Assembly (NCBI RefSeq): GCF_020921035.1
Contig: NC_063151.1
Span: 34,602,934 to 34,666,933 of the forward strand
Reading direction: 5' to 3'
From: Rhodamnia argentea
Lineage: Eukaryota; Streptophyta; Magnoliopsida; Myrtales; Myrtaceae
DNA: 64,000 nucleotides
The notes beneath the pieces are model-generated. The model did no database searches, was not told the origin of the DNA, and worked only from the letters and a program-made list of their open reading frames with translations. Shown in pieces: positions 25,101 to 37,546 of the stretch (position 1 is the first letter of the stretch; each line of letters opens with the position of its first letter). A program made the translations under genes and the position numbers.

Positions 25101-28100
25101 TGCTATCAGGTAGAAATACTCTGCAAAAGCCATTATAAGCCCCTACAAGTGACGTGGAAAACTTTTACAAATTTAATTTCAGTTTATGTTACCTTAAACT
25201 TTAAAATCAGCAGGCTTTCTGATTTACTTATCCTTTGGTGTGAAAGTTCCCTCTCATTGAATACATTTACATTTGGTCGTATTTTTTTTTTTTTTTTTGG
25301 GTCGGATTTTGGTCGTAATTTAGTGAAGAAACTTTTTGGAGTTCTCTCAAGTGCGGGATAACCAGAAGAGGTTGCGAGTTTTTAACAGGTCAGATGATTT
25401 TGGTAAAAAGATAAGAGATCTCAAATGGTGGGTTTGTATTTTGTAGCAGTACTCCTAGGTTGTGAAAGCTCAAGGATTTTCTATTTAGGCATTTAATTCG
25501 TGATTTGAAGTTTAACCATACAATGTGTTCAAGTCCTACTGAATTGGTTTCATTCTCATTTTCCGCAAAAATTTTCATTTAGGTAATAGTTAGCGGATCT
25601 GATAAATGGTAATTTAGGCTGCTTGAGCCTGAAATTAACTCCGTTTTTCAACCTGTGTTCTATTGCTTTTTTATGGTTTCAGTTGATTTAGAACATTATG
25701 TTGATGGTAACATGGCTTGGATAAACTTATCAAGGGATGTCCATTATTAACCTTCAAAATGTGGGAAGCATTTATGTATGATGTGCTAGATACATGGAGA
25801 AGCAGAAGCGTCGGGCATAACTATCCATTTGCTGATTTGGGATCTTGTTAAGGCCACAAAATTTACTTTGTACATTATGTTAATAATGTTTTCCAAATCG
25901 GAGAAGTAGGCTGCCGGTTATATATGTTCAGGTGTCCTTAAGTTCAAAAAGTTGCAACTTTCTATAGTGTTACCTTTCAGATAACAATCTGTTTTGTCGT
26001 CTTCTACTTTTAGTTGTGAAAGTGGAACCAATTGTAATGTGTTCTTAATGCGGAAAATGGTTAATTTGGTAGGCTTCTTTACTTTCCCTTCTACCGAGAC
26101 GCTTGATGGAGCACATATCAGAAATCAGAAAAGTTACCAAGATGGATTTATCACGTCTTGTGCATTGGGTATGCTTCGTTTATTATTCCATTTTTTAATT
26201 TGAACTGGAGGTTCTTTACTGCACTTTATATTGGTCGTTAATTTTGTCTCTTCATCGCTATGAATTTTCCAGTTTCATGGCTTCTTCAGAGTTAGGGAAT
26301 CAACAAGTGCCGAGAAATGTTTTGATTCTGCTTTGGCACATGCTCTTGAAACAAGAGAAGGGACTTCGGAAGAGGTAGATTATTGATTTCTTAACACTGA
26401 AGAGCTTGGGATTTTTTATGCCCTGGCAATTCACGTGCTAATGTTAATTGTGGGATCATGGATATAAAATGATTGGCATGCATTTATTGTGTGCATATTG
26501 TTCATCTCTGTTGGCTCGTGTGCATTTGTCGGTATGTCCAAGTGCATGTGTGCTTTCTAAAGTGGATGGTGGCATTACTAATTTGCTGTTGTTCTGGTAG
26601 ACATGTTTTCTAGGTGATCTAAACTTTTTACCGCGTTCACATGTCGTGAGACTCTATTAATTGTTGCACAATTTTAAAGAACCTGTTCACTTTTTTTATA
26701 TTGGTGGTCGCAGAATAGTTATGACAAGGGACTCCTCTTGTTTTCTGAAATATCTGGGGCATTCAAGACTTTACCTTTAGTGTAATCAATGGACACCTTC
26801 AATGGCATGCTCGCTGAGCTCCAAATTAATTGAAGTGGTCTCTTATAGTAGAAAAGTTTCGTTGTTCTGACTTTTGTTTTTGGCAGATTGCTGCATTAAC
26901 TGTTGCATTGTTTAGAGCTCTGAAATTTACAGCCCGGTATGTTTTGCAATATCTCCTATCCTCTTTTATAGCACGCATATCTTTTGCATAAATTCACTGA
27001 AGGCCATCAAGAGGGTGCCTGCCATTTGCAACCTATAATTCAGACAAGATGACTTTAACTTTTGCAATCAATTAAAAAATCACCTTTTCTGGTGTAAACC
27101 ATTGCTTTTCGAATTGTACTTATGTGGTACCCATATGCTCCTTGGGTGTGGTCCTTTTCATCTAGACTAGGAACATAAAACATTAGAAGCATGCGACACC
27201 ATAGCTATTAAACTTTGAGCGGTGATGAGAGTGGCAGAGGTGATTGAACTTCTTCATACCAATTGAATGTTCTAGTTGAATAATGAATTATCTGCTTCTG
27301 TGTGACATATTTATTGTTGGGGATGAAGGAGGTCTACCCTTCTCCAAACTCTTGTAGTAATAAAAGATCATATCCTATAGTCAATTCAATGGAAAATAAG
27401 ATATTGATGATGTGGCATATGGTGGATTGGTGCTTATCCCAAAGGATAATCGTTTTCATGGCTGAATACTTTGAAGTGATTGATTTCGCAAGTTTTGTAT
27501 CAATACCACATGAAATTGGAGTCCTGAGGACCCATTTTAATAGTAAAGTCGACACGACATTAGAAAACAGTTAGGTTGTGTGTTTATGGTCATCATATGG
27601 ATTCTGAGGGTGGAGTTGTGTGCTCTTTACTCTGCAAGAATAAGTTACCTGGAAATTGCTATGTGCGACACTTTCTTGAGAAGGGTAATAATATTTTTAC
27701 CCATAACAGCCCTTCTATATTGAGAAATACAACTACTAAAAATCTGGGGTCTTTCTTTTGTTGCTTGATTGTGTTGCATTCCTTTGGTTGACTCGTATTT
27801 AACTGAAATCATATTCAATTTTGGACAACTACAAATTACTTGGAATTGTCTTTTCAGGTTTGTTTCTGTATTGGATGTCATCTCTTTAAAACCAGAACGT
27901 ACCGAATCTGATGGTCCTGAAAAGGTTCAAAAAGCGAATAAGGAAATGTTTGATTCTCCGACGCCTATGGTTGCTAAGCCTAATCAAGTTTCTACATCTT
28001 CTGTTGGATCGGTTTTATTTAAGGAGGAAAGAGTTGACTCTGGAATTTCTCATGATCTTTCACATCAAAGTAAACAGATATTTATTGAGTTAGAACTTCA

Positions 28101-31100
28101 ATTCACCTACCATTTTGTTGTGAATATCATGTGACAATGCCAAGTTGATTTGTTAGCTTGCATGGAGATAGCCGGAACGAGTGATGCGAAAACTTCTGCG
28201 GTATCCAAAAGTAAAGGGGACGCTGAGTTTGAGATGCAGTTGGAAATGGCTCTCTTAGCAACAACTTTCGAAGTTTGCGAGAATAATGCTGACCCAGGGG
28301 TTGGCGACTCATCTTTTCTGCTGAAAAGATTGAAAAGACTTCGAGGTGAAGAAGGTCCAGCTTCGTCCCAGGAATCGCTGGCTTCATCCCAGGTAATTTC
28401 AACAGCAGTTGGAGCAAGCAGAGTTGGCTGTCCTCTCTATTGGGCCGAGGTCTATTGCAGTAGGGAGAAGTCGACTGGAAAATGGGTGCATGTTGATGCT
28501 GTCACCAATGTTATCGATGGGGAGCATAAAGTAGAAGCAGTTACCTTTGCATGCAAGAAATCTTTGAGATACGCAGTTGCTTTTGCTGGTAATGGGGCGA
28601 AAGATGTAACTCGCAGGTTCTTTTCTCTCGCTATGTTATCTTCGGACTGTTATCTTTTTTAATGTGTCTGCATATGTGTACTATAGATAAAGATCGAGAT
28701 ACCTAAAGGGACAAATAGATGGAAACATTTATTTCACTTTCTACCTGCACATGGATGTCCCCACCTGTGATGCTTGTAATCAGAGTCTCAGCATTCAATC
28801 AGCATATTCCTAAAGCAAACAACTAGCTGTTCAGTGATGATACATCCAGCGGTTGCCTGTTGTCTTAACTCTGTATTGAAATTCTATTGTTGATGCTACT
28901 ATAAAATCAGAAACTCACATTTGGTGGTTGACTGACAATTGATGTACAGGCGCATCATGTGAAACTTCTGATGTGCACTTTCACGTTAGGCGACACACTA
29001 AGATGTACACCCGACATTTGGTGGTTGATTGATGATTGATGTACAGACGAATCACATTAAACTTCTGATGTGCACTTGTTAGGCGACACTCTAAGATGTA
29101 CATAATGGAAATGCGCCTCACCTCATTTGTTATCTTTCTACGCTTGTTTGTGATGGAATTGTATTATTATTTTAATGCCTTAAGAGTTAGTTGACAATGA
29201 GCAGTTATGACGAATGGTATTTGATTTGAAAACAGGTATTGTCTGAGATGGCATAGGATAGCATCGCAACGTGTGGATTCAGTTTGGTGGAATGCAGTGT
29301 TGGCACCACTAAGGGAATTGGAGTCGGGGGCAACTGAAGGTATCATCCATTTCCAAGTTCAAATTTATGTTTTAGAAATGGGTGGGACTATAAATGCATT
29401 GAGTCTGATCACATCATGTGCAATCTTGTAGGAGATATATACTTGCCTGAAGAGGCAACAGAATCACGCGCGATCGTGGATTTACCTCCGGAACAATGTC
29501 GGGAAGTGGAGTTAAGAGCAACTAGAGGTATTGTCCATTCCCCAAATTCAAGCTTGTTCTTGAAATGGGTGGAAGTTTGACCTTAAGTCTAGTTGCTTCC
29601 TCTACTATCTTGTAGGATATAACTATTCGCCTAAAAAGGCAGTCTCAGGTTTGTCTGAGCATGAATGGGAGAGAATGGATCGAGAATGTCCTCAAGAAAG
29701 TTCTGTTGTAATGACAAGAAGCTCTCTTGAGGATAAGGAGTTGGAGACCAGGGCATTAAGTGAGCCTCTTCCAACCAATCAACAGGTATGTAATGATTCC
29801 ATCTTTTGATTTGCACAATATTTATTTATTTATTTTGTCAGAATTTTGCACAATATTAAGTTGGTTATTATTTAAAACACTAATGGAAATTTTTTGACAT
29901 TCATTCCTTTTTACTCTTGTTTTCTGTTTATTTGTCTTTTCTTGGGGCGGGGTGGGATTCTTTTATGAGATCATGTCTTGAATTCATTGAAAAGCTTATT
30001 CCGTTAAAAGATCTAAAACTTTCTTTTCTTGAAGGATAGATTTTAAAAATCTATAATAGTAAAATTATTATTACCAATTTAATGAATTCGTTTCTGATGG
30101 AAGATGTGTTCTCATTCGCAGGCTTATAGAAGCCATCAGCTATACGCGATTGAAAGATGGCTTACTAAGTGCCAAATAATTCATCCAAAGGATCCACTTT
30201 TGGGATTCTGTTCTGGTTATCCTGTTTATCCTCGGGCTTCGGTGCAAACGCTCAAGACCAAAGAAAAATGGCTGCGTGAAGGCTTACAAATTAAGGATGA
30301 TGAGCTGCCTATAAAGGTCTGCATTATGTCATCGGATTTGTCAGTGACTGCAATCTGTGAAACAAGTTTGTAGCTTATCTGCATGATTTATCTCTTGTGT
30401 AGGTGTTGAAGAGATCCAGAAAGGCTAACAGAGGGAAAAATCGGGAGTCTGATGAATTTCTAGAAGATAATTCTGAAGGAAATGTAGAATTATATGGAAA
30501 ATGGCAAACTGAACCTTTGCAACTCCCTCCTGCGGTAAATGGGATTGTTCCGAAGGTGAGTTGGCTATGATATCGTTGTGACTTGTGATGCACCAAATTG
30601 CGAAGTTCACCACGTTTGCATAATAAATGAAAGCTTAAGCCTGCATTTGCTTCGATTCTGCAAGCAAATTTCAGAGTCTGCTTGTAGTCTGCTATGAATC
30701 TGTTTTGTTTTTTTCTTTTTTCTTTTTGTTGGTTGTATGAATCTGTTATGTTGAGCTACTGCAAAGTTTGACTTAAAAGCATTTGTTTTGATACTTTGGA
30801 TGCTAAAGGAAAGAGATAGAAGTATACTAGTAACTTAACCAACTGTTACCTAAACTTTGACATTCAAAAGGAGAGACGTCTTTCTGCTAAATCTTTGTCA
30901 ATAGTTGATTGTTATTGATTATTGCGAGGCATGCGAGGTTATCTTTTTCTCTGCAAGCTTTCATCCACGGGTTGGTGCTGTTGATGGAGTAAAGGAAGGC
31001 ATAGTAGTGCATTGTGTGTGCATGCACTGGACCTGCACATGTACAAGTACGTGCATGTGCACTTAAATCATGTTTGGTGCTCACTTTTTCTCCCGTCTAA

Positions 31101-32372
31101 GTTTTTAGCTGTTGTGGGAGGTTCCACCCATAAATATATGAAAGAAAAGGGCTTTGGTTTTTTTTTTTTTGGGATTGGGGAGGATAGTGCTTCAGAACGG
31201 CATAGGCTTATTTTCAGAATGGCGTTGGAAGCTTACCATGAAGGAAGGAGTGGCTTCTCTCATACTTACTTTGTATAATCAGTCTGGTTTCAGATTTCTT
31301 AGATTATGTCTTTTTTTTTCCCTTTCATTACCCCTAGAGTGTTTGGTTTTAAACTAATGCAGAGAATTAGACACAAATGTTTCAGTGACTGTGCTCTGCG
31401 TGTCTGACCTGTAGAATGAGCGGGGCCAAGTGGATGTCTGGTCTGACAAATGCCTCCCACCAGGGACTGTGCACTTGAGGCTGCCGAGGATATTTGCTGT
31501 GGCAAAGAGGTTAGAAATCGATTATGCAACAGCTATGGTCGGCTTTGAATTCAGAAATGGGCGAGCAACGCCAGTTTATGAGGGAATTGTGGTGTGCTCT
31601 GAGTTCAAGGATGTAATATTGGAGGTAAACTTTACTTTTCATTTGTACATTGTAACATTTTGAGAATTAGCTTTTTAAAATAAGTTTCTTTTAGCTCTCC
31701 CTTAGTTTATATACTTGTTTTCATTGTATCTATCGTTTGGTCTTTATTGTCAGAGCAATATTGCATTTCTGCTGTTCTCTTTAGACATCCATATTTGGTT
31801 TTCCCTCCATGTGACTGGGTGTTGGTAATGCAGCAGTAAGTATACACTATGCGAGAGTATTATTGTGTATAATTTCTCATCTGATGCTTATCATTGACTA
31901 TTCTCAACATTGATGAGTTATCTCTATTTCCTAAAGTACTAGATGATTGAAATAGCTACCTAAAAGAGTTTGTGACTTTGTTTCGTAGGCATATGCGGAA
32001 GGAGAGGAGAGAAGAAGGGCTGAAGAAAGGAAAAGGAATGAAGCAGAAGCTACTTCTCGGTGGTATCAGCTTCTCTCATCCATTGTAACTCGACAAAGGT
32101 TGAACAACCGCTACAGCAAGGATGGTTTGCCGTCAACACAGCCCGTTGACTCTGCAGAGACGAAGGAAGGGTCAAGTACACAAGTTATCAGGAATGCGAC
32201 CGAGACTTCTGGGTCCGAGCAACCAAATACTTTTGCCAATGCTGCATCGGTGGCACAAACAGGGGACCATGAGCATGTATTCGTGAAAGAAGACGAAAGC
32301 TTCGACGAGGAAAGCTCGGTGAGGACCAAACGATGCCGGTGTGGGTTCTCGGTTCAGGTGGAGGAACTGTAA
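22185..32372 (+). CDS. RAD4: DNA repair protein RAD4 / XPC homologue
   Basis: Sixteen exons join in frame to 917 residues: 22185-22221, 22903-23033, 23178-23438, 23551-23643, 26073-26168, 26273-26374, 26887-26936, 27858-28069, 28157-28616, 29236-29339, 29432-29527, 29616-29785, 30122-30316, 30403-30555, 31415-31624 and 31989-32372. An acidic, Ser-rich N-terminus precedes the transglutaminase-like domain (ELQHKVHLLCLLARGRLID to WAEVYCSREKSTGKWVHVDA and RYCLRWHRIASQRVDSVWWN). The three beta-hairpin domains start at about residues 605 (YAIERWLTKCQIIHPKDPLL), 670 and 721 (NERGQVDVWSDKCLPPGTVH; LPRIFAVAKRLEIDYATAMV). The C-terminus ends TKRCRCGFSVQVEEL as in Arabidopsis RAD4. XPC/RAD4 recognises helix-distorting DNA damage in the nucleus and starts global-genome nucleotide excision repair. 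Intron 1 needs a GC-AG splice. Exon 11 appears to be a tandem copy (see findings). The first exon, only 12 codons, is the least certain part. Confidence 0.95.
28917..29102. repeat. Two-copy tandem repeat of about 92 bases in RAD4 intron 9
   Basis: Units 28917-29010 and 29014-29102 share 'acatttggtggttga', 'attgatgtacag.cg', 'aaacttctgatgtgcactt' and 'gttaggcgacac.ctaagat'. They lie wholly inside the intron between exons 9 and 10. Confidence 0.9.
29330..29650 (+). repeat. Intragenic exon-plus-intron tandem duplication in RAD4
   Basis: Introns 10 (29340-29431) and 11 (29528-29615) are homologous. Both run gtat.gtcca/gtatcatcca, then 'aaattcaa' or 'aagttcaaa', 'gaaatgggtgg', and end 'tatcttgtag' or 'aatcttgtag'. 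The preceding exon ends match as well (gcaactgaag and gcaactagag), and so do the following exon starts (cttgcctgaagaggca and ttcgcctaaaaaggca). The unit is about 188 bases and exon 11 (32 codons) is the extra copy. Confidence 0.85.
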
Positions 32373-34002
32373 AATGATCAATGCCTTGTTGTGATGTGCA
32401 ACTTAATGCTCGGGTTTTCTAGTATTTATACAATCTGACATGCGAGCGATTGTAGGCAAAGATTTTTCTATTTTCTCGTTTGTTAAAGAGAGGCTCTTAG
32501 TGAGAAATATTGGTACATTGCTGCTTGGAGATTTTGGTAGAAAGATGTAATTGTCCAGCAGATGCTCAGTTGGCAATTCTAGCTCCATTTAGAGTTTGAG
32601 GTTCATTGAATTTTCGTTTATATACAGTTTTCTTGTTCTATGATTACCTATACTCTATTTAATGTACAGTTTTCGATTACTTATGCTCAGTTGGCTCGTG
32701 CTATTTTCATCCTCTTATTTAGCTCCTGACACTCCCTGTCGTATTTATTGACTGTACTATCCCTTGGGGGGCTTACTGTTAATTTTAGATTATGTCTTTC
32801 CTTTTTTTCTTGTTCTTCTTTTCTTTTTCAGTTTTACTGAAAGAAAAATTCACGGACATCCCTTCCAAACAACCTTTTTTCACCTGGCCGCTTCTTCCTC
32901 GTCCATTACATTTCAAAGTTTCCTTCATGTTTGCTTTTTCCTTTTTTTGAACTTATTCTCCAATATTATAATCTAAGCAAGCACTAATCAATTCTAGGTA
33001 GAAAGAGGTGTCAAAAGCCAATAAGAGAGTGAAAATAGCGCGTGCCGAAGGATTTTATCACCAAAATATGCATAAGAAATTAAAGATTTGATTGATAGGA
33101 TTAGGGATTTGCTAAAGTAAGCGACAACAAAAAACAAATTTACTGGACAAACCTTGCACATGAATGTGCCATGCATGTGACTCAACCAGCACGAACTTTA
33201 CCCACTCCTAGCATATGGATTAGAGATCTTCTATGCATAAGAATTAGAAATTTGCTAAAGCGGCAATCAAGAACAAATCTGCGTAAAGCTCGCATGCGTG
33301 TCATTTGACTCAATCTTGCATAAATCTTATGTGATTTAACTTCAACTTTCAATCTCGTTTTATATTTGTTTTATCTCTGTATTAGGAAGAAGTATTCTTC
33401 GAACGTCCAGAAAAAAAAAAAAATCTAAAGATTCTTGTTCTATTTTCATTCATACAGATATGAATCAAGTTGAACTAGAATCATTTGGTTTTATTAGATA
33501 GGTCTGGGACTTTTTTGATGCTTTTCTCCATTTTTCTCGCGTATTGGAAATCAAATGAGATTACGAGCTATCCTCGGATTCGTTCTTAAACATCATTAGG
33601 TGAATATATTGTCTCTCCCGTTTGCAACAAACAGAGATTGTATAGCACATTGTGTTGGATCCATCTTTTAGGGTCCATAGACAATGACTCGGCACTAGTT
33701 TTTGAAGTCAATACAAGCATGAAAAGAAAAGAACTTCATTCCGGGGTTGTCTGAAAAGATGATCCGGAATTACACGTCGAATCGCCAACCTATTCAAGCT
33801 AAATGCACCCCCAACATGTTCATTAAGTGTCCGGGTGACCTTCACACATAGCAGTAGTACACAAAGATTCAACTAGCAAACTTGCATATATCCTATAAAT
33901 AATTTGAATTTGCAGCAACTATGGTAGATCAAGCCTAATTGACTGTGTAGTAGCTAGTCGTCGCGATCAAATCGAGCGAACTCGATCGAATCAAATCGAC
34001 CT
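32373..34002. other. Intergenic region with imperfect repeat
   Basis: RAD4 3' region followed by AT-rich sequence without a gene. Segments about 33067-33185 and 33228-33325 are weak direct repeats (shared 'atgcataag', 'gatttgctaaag/aatttgctaaag', 'aacaaat', 'gactcaa'). Confidence 0.4.
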
Positions 34003-34525
34003 TCAAGGGCATTTGGGGCCTCCTTCCTTGGTCTTCCAGCTGTTGTAGCAAGGGCAGACTTGCTTATTGCCGTAAGTTCCAGGAGGCACGCACAGGCATT
34101 TCGCGCAGCACTTTTGGCAAAAGAACATGCACGGCTTCTTGTGCGATGTCGCCGAGCACCGGAACTTGCATTTGTTGGGGCAATCTGCAACGTCGTAAGT
34201 TAAGGTTTTCGCATTGTAAGCTTCTATTACTTCACAGAAAATTGTACAGTGTTCAAAAGCCAGAGTGTTCAGTTACCTGAAGGCCTGAGCTTGCCGTGAA
34301 CCTGCATAGTTGAACAAGTTAAACAAAAAAAGAACTCATTTCATCAGCTTAAAACTAACATTCGTTGTAAACAAAGAAGAGAAACAAACAATCCTCAAAG
34401 AAACAAGAACTGGGTAGGCAAAAACTAAGGAAGAGATGCATCACATTCACCTCAGCTATATTGGAGAGGGCAATCAAGAGAAGGAGGGAGAGCACCAAGA
34501 ACGAGGTGTACGGACGCCTTGCCAT
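34003..34525 (-). CDS. GASA/snakin gibberellin-regulated cysteine-rich peptide
   Basis: Three minus-strand exons (34525-34451, 34301-34277, 34184-34003) join to 93 residues. There is a signal peptide, MARRPYTSFLVLSLLLLIAL, of about 24 residues, then a short variable linker. The GASA domain from DCPNKCKFRCS to the C-terminal GGPKCP has all 12 conserved cysteines, including CQKCCAKCLCVPPGTYGNK and CPCYNSWKTK. The tiny 25-base middle exon coding the linker is typical of the family. Such peptides are secreted to the apoplast; members act in hormone-regulated growth or as antimicrobial snakins. Which role applies here cannot be read from sequence. Confidence 0.97.
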
Positions 34526-34635
34526 TGACCCTCTTCTTCTCTTTCTCTGTCTATCTATCTCTAGACGCTGGGAAACTTCCTGTTTGAAGAAGCGAGGAGC
34601 TGCAGCACGTCAATGGCGGAACTGGAGGAGGGCGG

Positions 34636-34645
34636 CTTTATATAG
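34636..34645 (-). promoter_or_regulatory. TATA box of the GASA gene
   Basis: Minus-strand CTATATAAAG, 111 bases upstream of the GASA start codon. It is a near-consensus plant TATA box at a plausible distance for a leader of about 80 bases. Confidence 0.75.
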
Positions 34646-35014
34646 AGCGACGATGAGCGCCCGAAGAATGATTGTGGGATTTAAAAGAAGACGAATGATG
34701 ATGATGGAATTGCGTGGGTTGAGGCGTGAATTCAGGGGGCACCGAATGGATCTCCATATGGGAATTCCCCACAAAAAGCGGGCGGTGACAGCGCCGTGTC
34801 TATTGCTCTCGTCAATCTTTTTAAATACTAAAGAAGTGTTCTTTGTCAAAGTATCTTTATCATGATGATGGAAGTTGGTTTATGTCCTTTTGTTCTATCA
34901 CTGTTTACACCTCGTGATACATATACTGTGTGGAAGTTGCTTTTTCCGTGAATGGAGACTAGAGAGGAATGAGCTCAGATTCCTCTAGAAAGAAGCCTAG
35001 TTTCTACACCTGGT

Positions 35015-35330
35015 GGAAATGACACAAATGGTTCTCGAACTTTGGCCCCATCTGTAATGTGGTCTCCGAATTTTTAATTTGTTCAATGTGATTCGGGAAC
35101 TTTAGTCTCATATGCAATGTGGTCCCTAAACTTCTAATTTGTTTCAATATAGCCCTTGAACTTTTGGTTCATGCTCAATTCGATCTCTGAACAATATGAA
35201 AATGTTCAATATTGTCCATGATCTTAAGTTAATGGAAGGATTGCATCGAACATTTTCATATTGTTCATAGACTGTATTGAATATGTACAAAAAGTCTAGA
35301 GACCATTTGCGTCATTGTCGCTTTCTACAT
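35015..35330. repeat. Degenerate dispersed repeat with inner hairpin
   Basis: Contains several inexact copies of 'catctgtaatgtggtctccg' and 'tatgcaatgtggtccctaaa' phrases. It also holds a near-perfect inverted repeat (aacaatatgaaaatgttc at about 35189 and its complement at about 35250-35268). Related in wording to 6190-6345. Probably a small non-autonomous element. Confidence 0.55.
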
Positions 35331-36964
35331 GGCTATTTGTATGCTGTAGGGTAGGAGTTTGGATCTCACTCCTCCAATGTAGGTCATGCGTACAAGTACC
35401 AAATCTTGGGGCCAGCAAAAGAGTAGGAAGAGCTTAGGTCTTCGTGAACTCCTTTGGACCTAAAAGTGATTCTAAGGAAAATCGGGCGGCCGGTCATAGA
35501 GTTATGTGCATAGCAAAGAGCGGATCCTTTAGCCTACGTGATTTCCGTGAGAAATCCGATAAAGACCTCTTGCCCTAGTGAAGTTTGTCCTCCGAGATCT
35601 TATACCGGTAGATATTTGGAGCCTACTACCATTGACAAAAGGAGGAAAAACCTTCGTTGTCGCTCTCAAGTCGCTATGAGTTCGATCGACGAGCTCTGTA
35701 TCAATTGAATTGAAGTAATGAGCTAGCCTCTAAAGAAGTAGATCGTGGATAAATGCAGTCGAGGTGTGGCAACCTAGCCCATTTTGGGGCAATAGGTTAC
35801 TGAATTGTCAGATAGATTTCGGTTGTCGAATTGGCTTTTTGTTACCCACCCCTTACCCTAGCCGCCACCTCCTCTCCTCTCTTTCTCCTCTCCCTCTCAT
35901 CTCCAAGCTCCTTCCTTTATCTCTGTAGAGGGGAGGGTTTGAGCTAGATCTCTCCCTTCCCTTCCCTCTTCTGATTTAGTTTTCTATTTCTTTTTCTTGC
36001 TTTCTTTCCATTTGTGGAGCCTTTATCTTCCGATGTAGTTTAGATTTGGAAGCTTCTATCCCATTTCGGGGAGTTCTTTTAGTGTATGTTTTCGAGATTT
36101 CTTTTTCCTTAGATTTCGTTAGCGTACAAGTCTAGTTTCAAAGGGGATTATAAGAATTTCGTGAAGGTTTCGCTCTTACTATCGGATTTGTGTTTGTTCA
36201 ACATTTTTATTCTGCATGGTGATGGTGTTGGAGATACCGAACCTAGAAGTGCGCCGCTGAATAGCAAAGCCCGTAGCAACAGATGAAGATCTCGGGGTGT
36301 ACTCGTGGTTGAAGACGTCGGTGATCGGCCATCGATTTTTGTTCAAAGATATCGCAGATTTTATTTTTGAACATGTGGCTTTTATCGTTGTTCTGATGAT
36401 TTATCTTAGTATCTGGATCTCATTTTGCTTTGAAGTTGCAGCAGTTGGACTGCGATGTTTCTCTGTTTTGTTGCGGATACGAATGAAATGCTACTTTGAC
36501 AAAACCAATTGCGTTTTTGCTTTCTCCTTTAAGCCTTTTGAATATAAAAAATGAAGGAGGTTAAGGTCTTTCAATTAAAGAAAAGTTAGTATGATCTGGC
36601 CATGATGCTTTGCTTTCTGGTACGATGTAGTAGTGTCCGGATGTGGTACGGCGTCCCGAACAGAACATGTAAGAACGTGCCCACTTGTGAGTATTTTGCT
36701 CTATTTAGTACCTGCAATGCAGTTGGCTGACTAATAAAATCCCACTCGGAAGCCATGCTCTTGTTTTGTTTGGGTTTTCGAGGCACATGGATGGAAGTTG
36801 GCGTCCGCGAGGAGTGGCATAAAAGCCACGTTCTGGAAGCCTTGTCGCGGAAACTAAAGGAGAATGGCACCTTAGATGATCGATCGAATCTCATTACTTT
36901 TCTTGTAAATTTCATGCTAAGAGCACTGAGCAAGTTCTAATATGGGTCACGCAACTCGGGAAGA
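35331..36964. other. Non-coding region, nature unknown
   Basis: Pyrimidine-rich part at about 35860-36020 (cctcctctcctctctttctc) is followed by T-rich sequence. Frames at 36297-36554 and 36755-36940 resemble no known protein. The pattern could be a leader and first intron of a transcribed non-coding locus or a decayed retroelement. I see no diagnostic motif for either. Confidence 0.35.
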
Positions 36965-37546
36965 ATTATTGCAAAATCCTAAATCTATTATAATTGTGTT
37001 AATTCAGTCATTATTTTTTTTCTTTCCAATTGAATCATAAATTTTTTGTATTTGTATCAATTTCGTTCATTCGGCCAGTTTTGACCGTAAATCGCTAACG
37101 TGGATGATAGCCGTCCTAAGTGGCACGATCGGCGTCGATATAGACAATTTTAATAATATTTTAATATTTCTTAAAATTATTTATTTTTCCTTTTCTTTTC
37201 TTTCTCGCTACCCGAGTGAGGCTCACCTCACCGTACAGGGGCGAGCTTCGCCAGATGCCGGTGAGGTCGTCGACCTTGCCATCCCTTGCCTCCGGCCGAT
37301 GTTGAGGTTCGGCGAGCGGTTTGAGAAAGAAGGCATGGAAGAAAAAAAGAAAGAGAAAGAAAATAAAATAAAATAAAAAATAATTCAAGAAATATTCAAA
37401 TGTCATTAAAAAATTTTCATGTTAACATCGGGCACGTCACATGAAACAGCAAGTGCCCATATTATCAATTTCTGGCTAAAATTGACCGGATGTATTGAAA
37501 AAACACAATTGTAATAGATTTAAGATTTTTTAATAATTTTCTTGAC
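36965..37546. mobile_element. Foldback element, type 1 (copy C)
   Basis: The arms match copies A, B and D: 'gtatttgtatcaatttcgtt', 'attcggccagttttgaccgt', 'tagccgtcctaagtggcacg' on the left, with complements 'cgggcacgtcacatgaaaca', 'tctggctaaaattgaccgga' and 'aaaacacaattgtaatagat' on the right. The GC-rich core at about 37205-37322 (gagtgaggctcacctcaccg, ggcgagcttcgccag, ggtgaggtcgtcgac) is unlike the cores of copies A and B. Confidence 0.8.

Noticed and set aside
31009-31062. Alternating TG/CA-rich segment (gtgtgtgcatgcactgg, gcacatgtac, gtgcatgtgcac) as a possible regulatory palindrome
   Set aside because: It lies inside a RAD4 intron, is short and looks like a degenerate dinucleotide repeat.
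34461-34865. 134-codon plus-strand frame overlapping the GASA first exon and promoter
   Set aside because: It runs antisense through the well-supported GASA signal-peptide exon and TATA box and contains no known domain.
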